Of a DNA stretch of 64,000 nucleotides, positions 46,242 through 56,600 are shown piece after piece. The stretch covers positions 218,321,323 through 218,385,322 of the forward strand of contig CM053140.1 of NCBI GenBank assembly GCA_028571685.1, given 5' to 3'. Numbering within the stretch: position 1 is the stretch's first letter; each line of letters starts with the position of its first letter. This DNA is from Heterohyrax brucei. Lineage: Eukaryota > Chordata > Mammalia > Hyracoidea > Procaviidae. A program made the translations under genes and the position numbers. The notes below the pieces were generated by a model that saw only the letters and a list, made by a program, of their open reading frames with translations, was not told the origin of the DNA and ran no database searches.

Positions 46242-46735
46242 TTATAATAAATTAAATTGCATTCCCCAAAAACTATATGACTATATGTAGAAATGTGTGG
46301 AGCCATTCGGCTAGGCCATGATTCCTAACATTGTATGCTGCTTTATATTGTAAACCTTGCATTTATAATGTTAATGATGGAGGATGGGCAGCAGTTGTGT
46401 TGGTGGGGGTGGACTCATTGTGTGGAATTGTGTTGTGCCTTGGGACAGCTTCTTGGGATATAAAAGAAAGAAAAGCGAGCAGGCACTTCACACAACCAAG
46501 AAAGTAATGGTGGAAGCTGATCGTATCTTTTGGAAAGGACCTGGGGTCCCTGCACATCAGAAACTCCCTATCCAAGGGAAGACTGACAACATGAGCCAGC
46601 GAATAAAGTATTTGCCTGGAGCTGACACCCTGAATTTGGACTTTCGGCCTACTGCAATGTGACACGATAAAATTTCTCTTTTTAAGACATCCACTTGTGC
46701 TTTTTCTATAAAAGCAGTGCTAGATGACTAAGACA
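46242..46735 (+). mobile_element. MaLR-type LTR, 5' end mutated
   Basis: Order is conserved (GAGCCATTCGGCTAGGCC, GATATAAAAGAAAGAAAAGCG TATA-like region, CTGGAGCTGACACCCTG block) and it ends GATGACTAAGACA. The AATAAA position reads GATAAA. The first 40 bases are diverged. Confidence 0.82.
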
Positions 46736-47159
46736 AGGACTTACTTTATCTTCATCCATCCCTTCACCAGCATTTTTTTTCCTGCTGTGGAAAGACCTCT
46801 TTCTCCCATCGCTGAATCCCCTTCAAGCCCTTCAACACACAAAATTTTCATTCCTTATCTCTTTTTAGCTGTTCTCCTGACACCATTTTACTGGGCTTTG
46901 AGAGAAGGCACCCAAAGCCCACATCACTCCTGAAGGGCCTGGGAACTTCGTTTCAAGCCTAGAAAAACAATTTTTGCCAAGTGTAGTGTTATTTATTAGA
47001 ACCTCCACTAGATCAGGAACTGGCCAAGGCCTTGCTATACTGTAATTAGCCATGAACTTGAACAAGTCACAACTTCTCTCTGGGCCCAGTATATTTCGAA
47101 AAGGAGAATATTCACCCGGGGTTCTTGCTCAGGCCTAACATACTTCAAATTGTATAAGC
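46736..47159. other. Low-repeat stretch
   Basis: Nothing recognised. Confidence 0.3.
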
Positions 47160-47480
47160 CCATGCTATCCAATACGGTAACTACTAACCTCTTGTGGTTA
47201 CTGAGCACTTGAAATGAAAAACTAGTCTAAACTGAGATATACTGCAAGTGGAAAGTAGACATGGAATATCAAAGATCTGTATAAAAAATGTAAAATATCT
47301 CATAATTTTTATATTGATTACATGCTGAAATAATATTTTGGATATATAACATCAAAATAAAAAATATTAAAAATGATTTCACTTGCTTTTCCTTTTTCAA
47401 ATGTGATTTCCAGAACTTTTTGAATTATATTCAAGGAGTTCATTGAACTTCTCTTGTACAGCATCAGCATAGATGCCTCA
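47160..47480. repeat. Old A/T-rich repeat, possibly a DNA transposon
   Basis: CTATCCAATACGGTAACTAC followed by GTGGTTACTGAGCACTTGAA resembles an old mammalian hAT-type repeat (CCAATATGGTAGCC and GTGGCTATTGAGCACTTGAA). The 3' half is A/T-rich and unclear. Orientation not fixed. Confidence 0.35.
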
Positions 47481-47559
47481 CCACTGACAGCCCAGCACTA
47501 CCGGCTTGTTCCAAGGAGACTGAGGCCTGTCTCTTACATGTCACATAAAGACAGGCACC

Positions 47560-48080
47560 TATCATGGATTGAACTATGTCCCCCCAAAACTGTGTGTAGC
47601 CATTAGGCTAGACATCATTACTAGTATTTTGTGATTTCCTATGCTATAAATCCTAATCTCTGCCTGTGACTAATAGATAGAGAGATTATGTTAAGAGGAT
47701 TAAGGTGGGTGTGCAACACTCTCCCTAAGGGAGTTTCCCTGGAGTGTGGCTTGTACCACCCTTTATCCTTTCATCCTACAAGAGATAAAAGGGAAGCAAA
47801 GCAAGCAGAGTTGGAAACCTCATACCATCAAGAAAGTAGCACCAGGAGTACAGTACATCCTCCAGACCTGAGGATACTGCACCAGGATACTCTCTGATCA
47901 AAGACTAATGCAATACAAGGAATTTTCTAGAGAGCCAACAAAGACGAAAAGCCTTTCCCCTGACCGGGACATCCTAAATATGGACTTGCAGTCTACTGGA
48001 CTATGTAAGAATAAACTCTTCCTTGTTAAAGCCATCCACTTGTGGTATCTCTGTTAGAACAGCACTAGCTGCCTAAAACA
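47560..48080 (+). mobile_element. MaLR-type solo LTR
   Basis: TATCATGGATTGAACTATGTC start and GCTGCCTAAAACA end, 521 bp. Near-perfect target duplication GCACC (47555-47559) and GCAAC (48081-48085). AATAAA at about 48010. Confidence 0.88.
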
Positions 48081-48158
48081 GCAACTTTACTACCTTGATC
48101 ACCAGGAAAATATAGAATATGCATTCTTAATCCGAGGTCTATTGATGCTTAAGGAGAC

Positions 48159-48683
48159 TGTCATGGACTGAATTGTGTTCCTCTCAAAATATGTGTAGCC
48201 ATGTGGCTGGGCCATGATTCCCTATGTTTTGTGATTGTTCTCCATTTTGTGATTTTCCTATGCTGTATGTTAAAGGAGTAGGGTGGGACCCCTGCACAGG
48301 ATCACTTCCCTACTCTACTGCAAAAGGAGTTTCCCTGGAGCATGGCTGGCACCACCCTTAATCCTTTTGTCCTAAAAGAGATAAAAGGAAAAGGAAGCAA
48401 GCAGAGAATTGGGAACCTCACACCATCAAGAAAGCAGCACCAGGAGAAGAACGCATCCTTCAGACCTCAGGTTCTGTGACAAAATGCTCTCTAGACAAAG
48501 ACCGACCCAATGCTGGATTTTCCTCCAGAGCCAACAAGACCTGGAGGAACAAAGCCCTCTCCTGGAGCAGACATCCTGAATTTGGACTTGTAACCGGCCA
48601 GACTACATTAAGAATAAACTTTCCTCTGTTAAAGCCATCCACTCATGGTAATTCTGTTACAGTAGCACTAGGTGACTAAAACA
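48159..48683 (+). repeat. 5' LTR of the complete MaLR-type element
   Basis: Starts TGTCATGGACTGAATTGTG, ends GTGACTAAAACA. TATA-like AGATAAAAGG near 48378 and AATAAACTTTCC near 48612. Together with the 3' LTR it allows the insertion to be dated. Confidence 0.9.
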
Positions 48684-49681
48684 GAATATGGTACCATGAG
48701 AGTGGGGTGCTGCTTTAACAAATACCTAAAATGTAGAAGCCGTTTTGAAACTGTGAATGGATAGATTGAGAAGGAACAAAGAAGGTGCAGATAGTGAGAA
48801 ACAGCAGAAGACTGGTGGCAGCAGCAGCAGCAGCAGCACCAGAGGCAGTGCTGGAGCCGACCCATGGAGCAAGAGAGCTAAGTACCTGGGCACAGAGTTT
48901 CCTCGGTGGAATGGGGTGCCTCCAGGCACTTGAATTGGTGCAGCCAGACTTGCTGATGCTTAGAGTAAGAGAGCTGAGTACCTTTGTGCAGGATGCTTTC
49001 TAGCAAGAGTTGGGTGCCTCTGGGCATGTGAATCAGTGGAGCTACAGAGCTTTGGAACACTTGCCCCTGCAGGGCAGTTGCGGGTCTGAGGCCCAGGCCA
49101 CACTGCCATAAGAAGCAGAAGCTTAAGAAATAAACAACATGAGAAGCTGAGCTGCCTCAGCCTCAATGGCCATGACCTCAGGGGATTGAAAGCGTAGAAC
49201 CGTGGCATCCTGTATTTGTCACAGTGGGATTGCCACTCTGGCTTATTGTACGCCTAAAGCCGATTGGGCAGAGTTTCTGTCCAAATAGGCTTTGAAGGCA
49301 GAGTGTAGCACAGGGCTGAGGGGTCTCCACTCAGAATCCAGACAATGTTGCCAATACCTAGAGTCTAGAGGGCAGGGCCATTGTGTAGAACGTCTCAGAG
49401 TATGTAAGAGTATTCTCAAAGCTTTGAAGGCTAATGTTCTGCCGACTCACTTGTTGCCTGTTAAAGCCTTCTTTCCCTACAATTTCTCCCATTTGTAATG
49501 GAAAGTCTAACTTGTGCCTGTTCTGCCATTGTGCAGAAGCAGATAGCTTGCATTCCAGGTTTCATAGGCATAAAGGAATTATTGAGTTTTGGACTTGGAA
49601 TTGATTTAAGACTTCTATCATATGGGATGAATGTGTTACATGTTTCAAAGAAGTGATTTTTGAGGTGCCAAAGGGTGAGAT
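48684..49681 (+). mobile_element. MaLR internal region with a CAG run
   Basis: Begins GAATATGGTACC, then ATACCTAAAATGTAGAAGC, as in other MaLR internal regions. Contains a (CAG)n run at about 48817-48838 and a purine-rich tract GCCAAAGGGTGAGA just before the 3' LTR, the expected polypurine primer position. No long open frame. Confidence 0.8.
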
Positions 49682-50247
49682 TTCATGGACTGAATTGTGT
49701 TCCCCCCAAAATATGTGTAGCCATGTGGCTGGGTCATGATCCCCTATATTTTGTGATTGTCCTCCATTTTGTGATTTTCCTATGCTATATGTTAAAGGAT
49801 TAGGGTGGGACTATAAATCCCTTCAGAAGATCACCTCCCTACTCCACTGCAAAGGGAGTTTCCCCGGAGCATGGCTTGCATCACCCTTAATCCTTTCATC
49901 CTAAAAGGGTGACGGTGGAATTGCCTAAAAGGGAAGAAAGCATCCTAAAAGGGATGATAGGAAAGGGAAGAAAGCATAGAATTGGGAACCTCATAACATC
50001 AAGAAAGCGGCACTAGGAGAAGAGCGCATCCTTCAGACCTGAGGTTCCTGTGCCAAGATGCTCCCTGGACAAAGACTGATGTAATTCCAGACTTTCCCCT
50101 AGAGCCAACATGGGAAAAGCCTTCCCCTGGAGCAGACACCCTGAATTTGGACATGTAACCTACAGAACTATGTGAGAATAACTTTTCCTTTGTTAAAGCC
50201 ATCCACTTGTGGTATTTCTGTTAGAGCAGCACTAGCTGACTAAAACA
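49681..50247 (+). repeat. 3' LTR of the complete MaLR-type element
   Basis: Starts TTTCATGGACTGAATTGTG, ends CTGACTAAAACA. It differs from the 5' LTR by an inserted direct repeat at 49905-49965 and scattered substitutions. Confidence 0.9.
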
Positions 50248-50339
50248 GACACTTTGCAAAAAATTCACTTGTCCATGAATTTGGGTAAGGATAAAAAAAT
50301 ACATTTTTATTTTCACTAGCCTCTAAATGACATCTTTAT

Positions 50340-50545
50340 AAGGAACCTTGGTTGAGCAACAGCTAAGTACTCAGTTGCTAACTGAAAGGTTGTCATTTAG
50401 AACACACCCAGCAGCTTCACTGGTCAAAGACCTAGATTACAGCCTAGGATACCCCATAAGAAAGTTCTACTTTGTCATCTGGGGTTCCTATGCATCAAAA
50501 TGGATGAGATGGTACATAACAACTGAACTTTGGCTTTTAATTCTA
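50340..50545 (+). repeat. Long-type AfroSINE
   Basis: GGAACCTTGGTTGAGCAACAG head, TGCTAACTGAAAGG, CACACCCAGCAGCTTC, AGACCTAGATTACAGCC, AAGTTCTACTTTGTC, tail GATGAGATGGTACATAACAAC. Confidence 0.7.
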
Positions 50546-51396
50546 TTGTAAATGTAGGCAATAAGCCACAGAAAATTTGGCAATACTTGTGACTTTATCA
50601 ATAACAGAAATCAGTTATACTTTATAGTTATTGCAGAATCTCAAAATATCATTTATGCTCATCACTACCACAGAATTGTCGTAGTTATTTGTCTTGCCAC
50701 TGAATCTAGTTACTTTACATATTAAAAAATGAAGCATATGTTCTACTATTTAATAGATTTGCCTTTGTATTTGGATAATTCCATTTCTTTCTTTTAAAAC
50801 ATTTTATTTTACTTTAGGTGAAAGTTGGAACAGCAAATTACTTTCTCATTCAATAATTCATACGCAAGTTGTTCCATGACACTGATTACAGTCCCCACAC
50901 GTCAGCACTCCGGTCTACACTGGGTTCTCTCATTTCCATTTATCCAGTTTCCCTGGGCTTTCTTGCTTTCTCCTCTTCGCTTTGGGCAGACATTGCCCAT
51001 TTGGTCTCCCGTCGTTCTAAGGACTGCATTCCCAGCTGTTTGTTTATTTTATAGGCCTTTCTATTACTTGGCTGAAAGTGGATCTCCAGAATGACCAGTT
51101 CCAACTTAAAAGGATGTCTTAGGGCTCTATTTCTGGGTCTCCACCAGTATCTAGCAGACCAGTAAGTCTATCTTATGAATTTGAATTTTGTTCTACATTT
51201 TCTTCCCACTCTAATTAGGACCTTTTACTGTGTTCCCATCCAGAATAGTTGGTAGTAGTAGCCAAGCACTATCTACTTGTCCTATTCTCAGTCTGGTTCA
51301 TATGAGTCCCTAATCCTTTAGGCTAATTGCTTCCTGAATTTCCTTCAGTTTCCTTTACTCCGGATAAGAAGAGACCAATGGTTGTATCTTAGATGG

Positions 51397-51959
51397 TATT
51401 TTAGTCAGCTAGTGCTGCTCCAACAGAATACCACAAAATGGGTGGCTTTAAGAAAGGAAAGTTTATTCTCACACAGTTTGGTAGGCTACAAGTCCAAATT
51501 TGAAATATCCACTCAAGGGGAGGGCTTTCCCTCTGTGTTGGCTTTGCAGGGAAGTCCTTGTGTTGCATCAGTCTTTGATCAGGGAGCATCTTGGCACAGG
51601 AACCTCAGGTCTGAAGGATGTGCTCTACTCCCAGGTCTGCTTTCTCAGTGGTGGGAGGTTCCCAATTTTCTGTTTGCTTCCCTTTCTTTTTATGTCTCAT
51701 AAGATAGAAGGGTAAAGGGTAGTGCAAGCCATACTCCAGGGAAATTCCCTTTACATGGGAGCAGGGAGGTGACCTTATGAAGAGATTTACAGTCCCACCC
51801 TATTCCTCTGTAACATAATCCACTCTATTAACCAGGTAGAAATTACAATTTACAGCATCAGAAAATCACAAAATGGAGGACAATCACAGAATTCAGGGAA
51901 TCCTGGCCCAGCCAAATTACCACACACATTTTTGGGGACACACAGTTCAACCCATGACA
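51397..51959 (-). mobile_element. MaLR-type solo LTR inside L1 copy G
   Basis: 563 bp, reverse orientation, TATTTTAGTCAGCTAG to TCAACCCATGACA, perfect target duplication GATGG (51392-51396 and 51960-51964). The L1 G 3'UTR reads TCTTAGATGG continuing into CCACTGACAAGC once the LTR is removed. Confidence 0.94.
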
Positions 51960-52470
51960 GATGGCCACTGACAAGCTTTGAAGACCTCAGATGCTACCCA
52001 CCAAAGTAGAAAGCAGAACACTGTCTTTATAAACAATATTGTGCCGAGTGACGTAGATGACCCTCAAGACTATGGTCCTTAGTCTTCAAGCCTGCTAACT
52101 CAATCCCATGAGGTATTTGTTTAGAGGTAAGACGTTTCCACAATAGTGCCCTCTGTGTGAATACATGATGTGTGACAGCACATGTATGTCGGCATATCCG
52201 TAACCTACATAAATATGCACATGGGCATATTCCCATACAATTTCCCATATCTATTTAGCATATAATTCTATGTATCTACTCACAAATTATTATTATATTG
52301 TCACAGGATTCTATATATTATAGCCTTTCCTGTATTTGCCATTTATTCTTGTATACCTCAGTTTTTTCCTTTGCCTTGGTCAGGTTGTGCTGACTTTCCA
52401 CATATTCAGATTGGGTGTTGCTTTTCCCTTCACCAAAATTAACAGGTACCTACTATCTAGTTCTTACCTT

Positions 52471-52705
52471 TTGGTTTTCTATTTCCAGATCTTCATGTAT
52501 GTCATTATACTTCATTTAGTCTTCTTGAGATGCCCTTTGAAATCTTCAGCTCTTTTATTTCGGCATTACTTCCTTCTGTCTGAGCTGCTCAACATTCAAG
52601 AGCAAGTTTCAAAGTCTCTTCTGACATCCAATTTGGTCTTTTCTTTTTTTCCTGTCTTTTTAATGACTTCTTGCTTTCTTCACAGACAATGTCTTAGATG
52701 TCATC
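52471..52705 (-). mobile_element. Inverted 5' segment of the RTE
   Basis: On the minus strand this reads as RTE sense sequence (AAAGCAAGAAGTCATTAAAAAG, then AGGAAAAAAAGAAAAGACC, then GTCAGAAGAGACTTTG) that lies upstream of the part at 52706 onward in the element's own order. The junction is near CCACTCAAGCTGAAAG. Such inversions come from twin priming during reverse transcription. Confidence 0.7.
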
Positions 52706-54204
52706 CACTCAAGCTGAAAGAAATGAAGAAAAAAATTCAAGCCTTGAGTTGCAATAGTGAAAGATTCTATGGGGAAAATATAAAAAAAAAAACTCAGGGA
52801 GCATTAAAAGGAGATGGAAGGACTTCACAGAAAGAACTGGACAATTTTCAACCGTTTCAAGAGGTAGCATATGGTCAGGAACTGATGGTACTGAAGGAGG
52901 AAGTCGAAGCTGCATTGAAGGTATTGGCAAGAAACAGGACTCCAACAACTGACGGAATATCAATTAAGACATTTCAATAAACAGATGCAGCACTGGAAGT
53001 ACTCACTCATGTAAGCCAAGAAATTTGGAGGACAGCTACCCAGCTAAACAACTGGAAGAGATCCATTTTATGCCTATTCCCAAGAAAGGTGATCCAACCA
53101 AATGCTGAAATTACTGAACAATACCATTAACATCACACGCAAGTAAAGTTTTGTGCAAGATGATTCAAAAGTGACTGCGACAGTATATTGACAGGGAACT
53201 GCCAGAAAGTCAACCTGGATTCAGAACAGGATGTGGAACCAGGGATTTCATTGCTAATGCCTGATGGATCTTGGCCGAAAGCAGGGAATACCAGAAAGAT
53301 GTTTACCTGTGTTTCATTGACTATGTAAAAGTATTTGAGTGTGTGTCTCATAATAAATTATGGCTAACATTGCAGAGAACATGAATTCCAGAACATTTAA
53401 TTGTGCTCTTTAGGAATCTGTACATGGATTAAGAGGTAGTCATGCAAACAGAACCAGGGAACACTGCGTGGTTTAAAGTCAAGAAACGTGTATGTCAGGT
53501 TGTATCTTTTCACTATATATTTTGAATCTGTATGCCAAGCAAATGATCTGAGAAGCCGGGCTATATGAGGAAGACAGATGGACCAGGATAGGTGTAAGAC
53601 TCAGTAACAACCTACGTTATGCAGATGACACAACCTTGCTTGCTGAAAGTGAAGAATATTTGAAACCATTACTGGCAAATTTCAAAGACCACAGCCTTCA
53701 GTATGGATTGCACCTCAACATCAAGAAAACAAAAATTCTCACAACTGGACCAGCAAGAAACATCAAGAAAAGGTTGACGTTGTCAAGGATTTCCTTTTCC
53801 TTGGTTCCACAGTCAGTGCCTGCAGAAGCAGCAGTCAAGAAATCAAAAGAAACACTGCACTGAGAAAATCTGCTGCAAAGAACCTCTTTAAAGTATTAAA
53901 AAGTAAAGAAGTCACCTTGAAGACTAAGGTGTACCTGACCCAAGTCGTCTTATACATGCAAAAGCTGGACAATGAATAAGGAAGACAGAGAAGAATTAAT
54001 GTCTTTAAATCATGGTGTTCGAGAATAATATTGAATGTACCATGGACTACCAAAAAAACAGAGCTACAAGAACTACAACCAGAGTGTTCCTTGGAAGCAA
54101 AGATGGTGTGACTGTATCTTACATACTTGGGACATGTTGTCAGGAGGGATTGGTCCCTGGAGAAAGACATCATGCTTGCTAGAGTGGAGGGTCAGTAAAA
54201 AAGG
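52706..54204 (+). pseudogene. RTE reverse transcriptase remnant, plus-strand copy
   Basis: Segments in order are LKEMKKKIQALSCNSERFYG (about 52715), LKEEVEAALKVLARNR (about 52890), an equivalent of YCSTDYAKAF (about 53300), the catalytic YADD box at 53618-53629 (YADDTTLLAESEE) and HSLQYGLHLNIKKTKILTTG (about 53690). The C-terminal segment continues to 54200. Multiple frameshifts and stops, for instance at 52978 and near 53865. Confidence 0.85.
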
Positions 54205-55205
54205 GGGGGGCGGAGTCAAGATGGCGGACTGAGCCCCCGTCTCCTTCTATCCCTCTGGAAACCAAGACCTGAACTGACAATCAAACAGAGCCTTCTGATC
54301 ACCTAATTAGCCTCAGGACACAGCACAGAGCTGTTAATTGGGACTTCATACCACTCAGCGAAAAACCTCCTCTCTCTCGCTGACTCCCGCTCCTGGCTAG
54401 CCCCGGCTCTCACGGACGGAAGGTAAACGCACCAGTTTGATTTTTTTTTTCTCTGTCTTGGCTGGCCGGCGGAGCTGGGTCTTGCCTGGCGGCTGGACTC
54501 AGACACGCTGCTGGGGGGATAGGCAAGCGAAATTCCCATATTCTGAGAGCCAGGCTCAGGACTCTGTTAATCTAGCCAAGTTGAGCCTTTCATTTTGTAG
54601 CTGCCTCAGTGGGGTTTGTGCAGAGCTCCGCGGTCAGGGTGCGGGACGCCATGTTGGTACCGAGATTTTAGCGGGACCTCGTTCTTAGCCTGGGAGCCAG
54701 CGCCTGCAAACGGGACAGCGCTTCTCCATCAGAAAAGTAGTGATTTTGCACAGTGCTGCCTGCACTGGGGGCCCTGCAACAGAAGCAGAGGAATCGCTGC
54801 CTCTCAGCACCTTTAGCCCCTCTGTCTGCTGCCTGTGTGGAGGACGCCATCTTGGGTACGGTGGCCGCAGCTGGCCCGAATTCTTAGCTTGGGAGCCAGA
54901 GCCTGCCCACAGGAGAGCACTTTCCTATCACAAAACCAGTACTCGAGGCAGTGTTGGCTAAGGCTAGGCTCTGTCAGTAGAGGCCACCAGGGCAGTACCA
55001 TTGTTTTATTCTGAACTAGTTTGTTATCATCTGGGGTTGGATATAGTGGCGCTTACTTTGTCAGATGAGAAGAGGGACCTCTACACCTGAAAACCTAACT
55101 GACTTGTGAACTGGTTAGATACCTTTGGCTTTACATTTGAAGACAGCCTAGAGAAACATTTGCAATCCATCCTCACAGTACCACTTCCAGCCTCTATATA
55201 CTCAC
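54205..55205 (+). promoter_or_regulatory. L1 copy E 5'UTR promoter with two tandem units and YY1-type sites
   Basis: CAAGATGGCGGAC at 54214-54226 is a YY1-type site at the L1 start. Two imperfect tandem units (~198 bp apart) begin at GGACGCCATGTTGG (54644) and GGACGCCATCTTGG (54842). Each carries CTTAGCCTGGGAGC or CTTAGCTTGGGAGC and a CAGTGCTG or CAGTGTTG core. CpG content is higher than in the surroundings. Confidence 0.75.
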
Positions 55206-56177
55206 ATGGGACCCAAAAAGCAACAGACAATTGTGGCATACAAGCAATAACTCATGGCTTCAGAAGGCTCCCAAACAAAGCAACAAAGGAGTTTTCCAGA
55301 TGAAGAAACTTTTATGAAAGCATCAGGAAGTGAATACAAATTGATTATACACAGAGCCTTTCTAGACCTTATACAAAATGCAGCAGAACAAAGTGAAAAA
55401 TTAAGCAAGCTGTTCGATCTGATGGAACACAGGTACTATGAAATCCAACAGATCAAGGAGAAAATCAAAGACATAGAAACTTCCATGCAAAGCCAAGAAA
55501 ACAGAATGGAACAAATGGAAACAAGAATTTCTGACTTGGAAGACAAAGCTACTGATGCCAGCGTCTATGAGCAGAAATCAGAAAAAAGAAAGAAAAAAGA
55601 AACAAGAAAAATGAAGAAACATTAAGAAGCATGTGGGACTCTATTAAGAGGAACAATCTTCGATTAATTGGAGTCCCTGAACAGGGTGAGACATCTGAGA
55701 ACACAGAGAGTATTGTTACTGAGCTGCTGAAAGAAAACTTCCCAGAAATCATGAAGGAAGAGGATATAGACATCTCAGATGCATATCATATGCCACCCAA
55801 TATAGATCTGAAAAGAAAGAATTCCAAGACAAATTATAATCAAGCTTAACAAAATGAAACATAAGCAGCAACTCTTAAAGGCAGCAAGACTCAAGGCAAA
55901 GCTAACATTCAGAGGGAAACCCTGTAGGCCCTCGTCAGATTTCTCAGCAGAAATCATGCTGGCACGGAGACAGTGGCATGACACATTCAAAGTTTTGAAG
56001 GAGAAGAACTTCCAACAAAGAATTATATATCCTGCAAAACTGTCTTTCAAATACAAAAATGAAATTAAGACATTCCCAGATAAACAGAAACTCAGAGACT
56101 TTGTAAAAACCAAACCCAAACTACAAGAAATACTGAAAGAAGTTCTTGGCTTTGGCTTAGAAAAACAAAACCACTAA
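55206..56177 (+). pseudogene. L1 ORF1 (RNA-binding chaperone), copy E
   Basis: Starts MGPKKQQTIVAYKQ and meets a TAA at codon 15 (TCA in copy D). The coiled coil follows (FLDLIQNAAEQSEKLSKLFD, IETSMQSQENRMEQMETRIS), then EQKSEKRKKKETRKMKKH and a stop at 55623-55625. After a frameshift come LIGVPEQGETSENTES (about 55670) and PPNIDLKRKNSKTNY. After another shift the C-terminal domain ends at HNKNH TAA (56175-56177). Full length would be about 320 residues. Confidence 0.87.
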
Positions 56178-56600
56178 TTTTATATTTTAGAGTGACACAC
56201 TACTCAATACTCTACTCATTTAGGGAAGGCTCCAAAGTAAATCACAGCTTTGATATGGAAAGAAGCAATCCAGTGATCATCATGAAAACTATGGTGTCAT
56301 CATAATAAAAAGAGGGATGTGCTACAGTCATTATAGTCCTTCCAGATGGAGAAGAAGATGACAAGACTGGTAGTAATTAAAATTGGGTTTATAAGTAGTT
56401 TATTAAGGGGGTTCATAGGGGCAGCTGTAAAGCACAACAAAGATGTATCATACCATTTCAAGAAATCTAACACATGAGTCTCAACAACTATAAAACCAGC
56501 TCTGAAAAGGGTGAAAAATCAACTCACAAAAAAAGAGTGTCCCAGAACAGACTAATAAGAACAACAGAGAAAACATCAACATAAAAATAAACATATCACA

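Larger units (their letters stand above)
48159..50247 (+). mobile_element. Complete MaLR-type element (LTR-internal-LTR)
   Basis: 5' LTR 48159-48683, internal region 48684-49681, 3' LTR 49681-50247. Outer flanks GAGAC (48154-48158) and GACAC (50248-50252) match 4 of 5. The internal region is about 1 kb, starts GAATATGGTACCATGAGAGTG, and encodes no recognisable gag, pol or env. MaLR elements lack reverse transcriptase and depend on ERVL-type relatives. The 3' LTR is longer than the 5' one because of an internal duplication around AAAGGGATGA/AAGGGTGACGG (49905-49965). Confidence 0.9.

Noticed and set aside
48817-48838. CAG repeat as a coding polyglutamine tract
   Set aside because: It lies in MaLR internal sequence with no supporting frame or exon structure.
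52336-52980. 214-codon frame as one gene
   Set aside because: It runs from L1 3'UTR (antisense) through the inverted RTE part into the sense RTE part. A chimera of three unrelated pieces.
54303-54961. Open frames in the L1 5'UTR (both strands) as an ORF0-like gene
   Set aside because: Frames are not shared with copy D at the same position and show no conserved start, so I do not claim an antisense ORF0.
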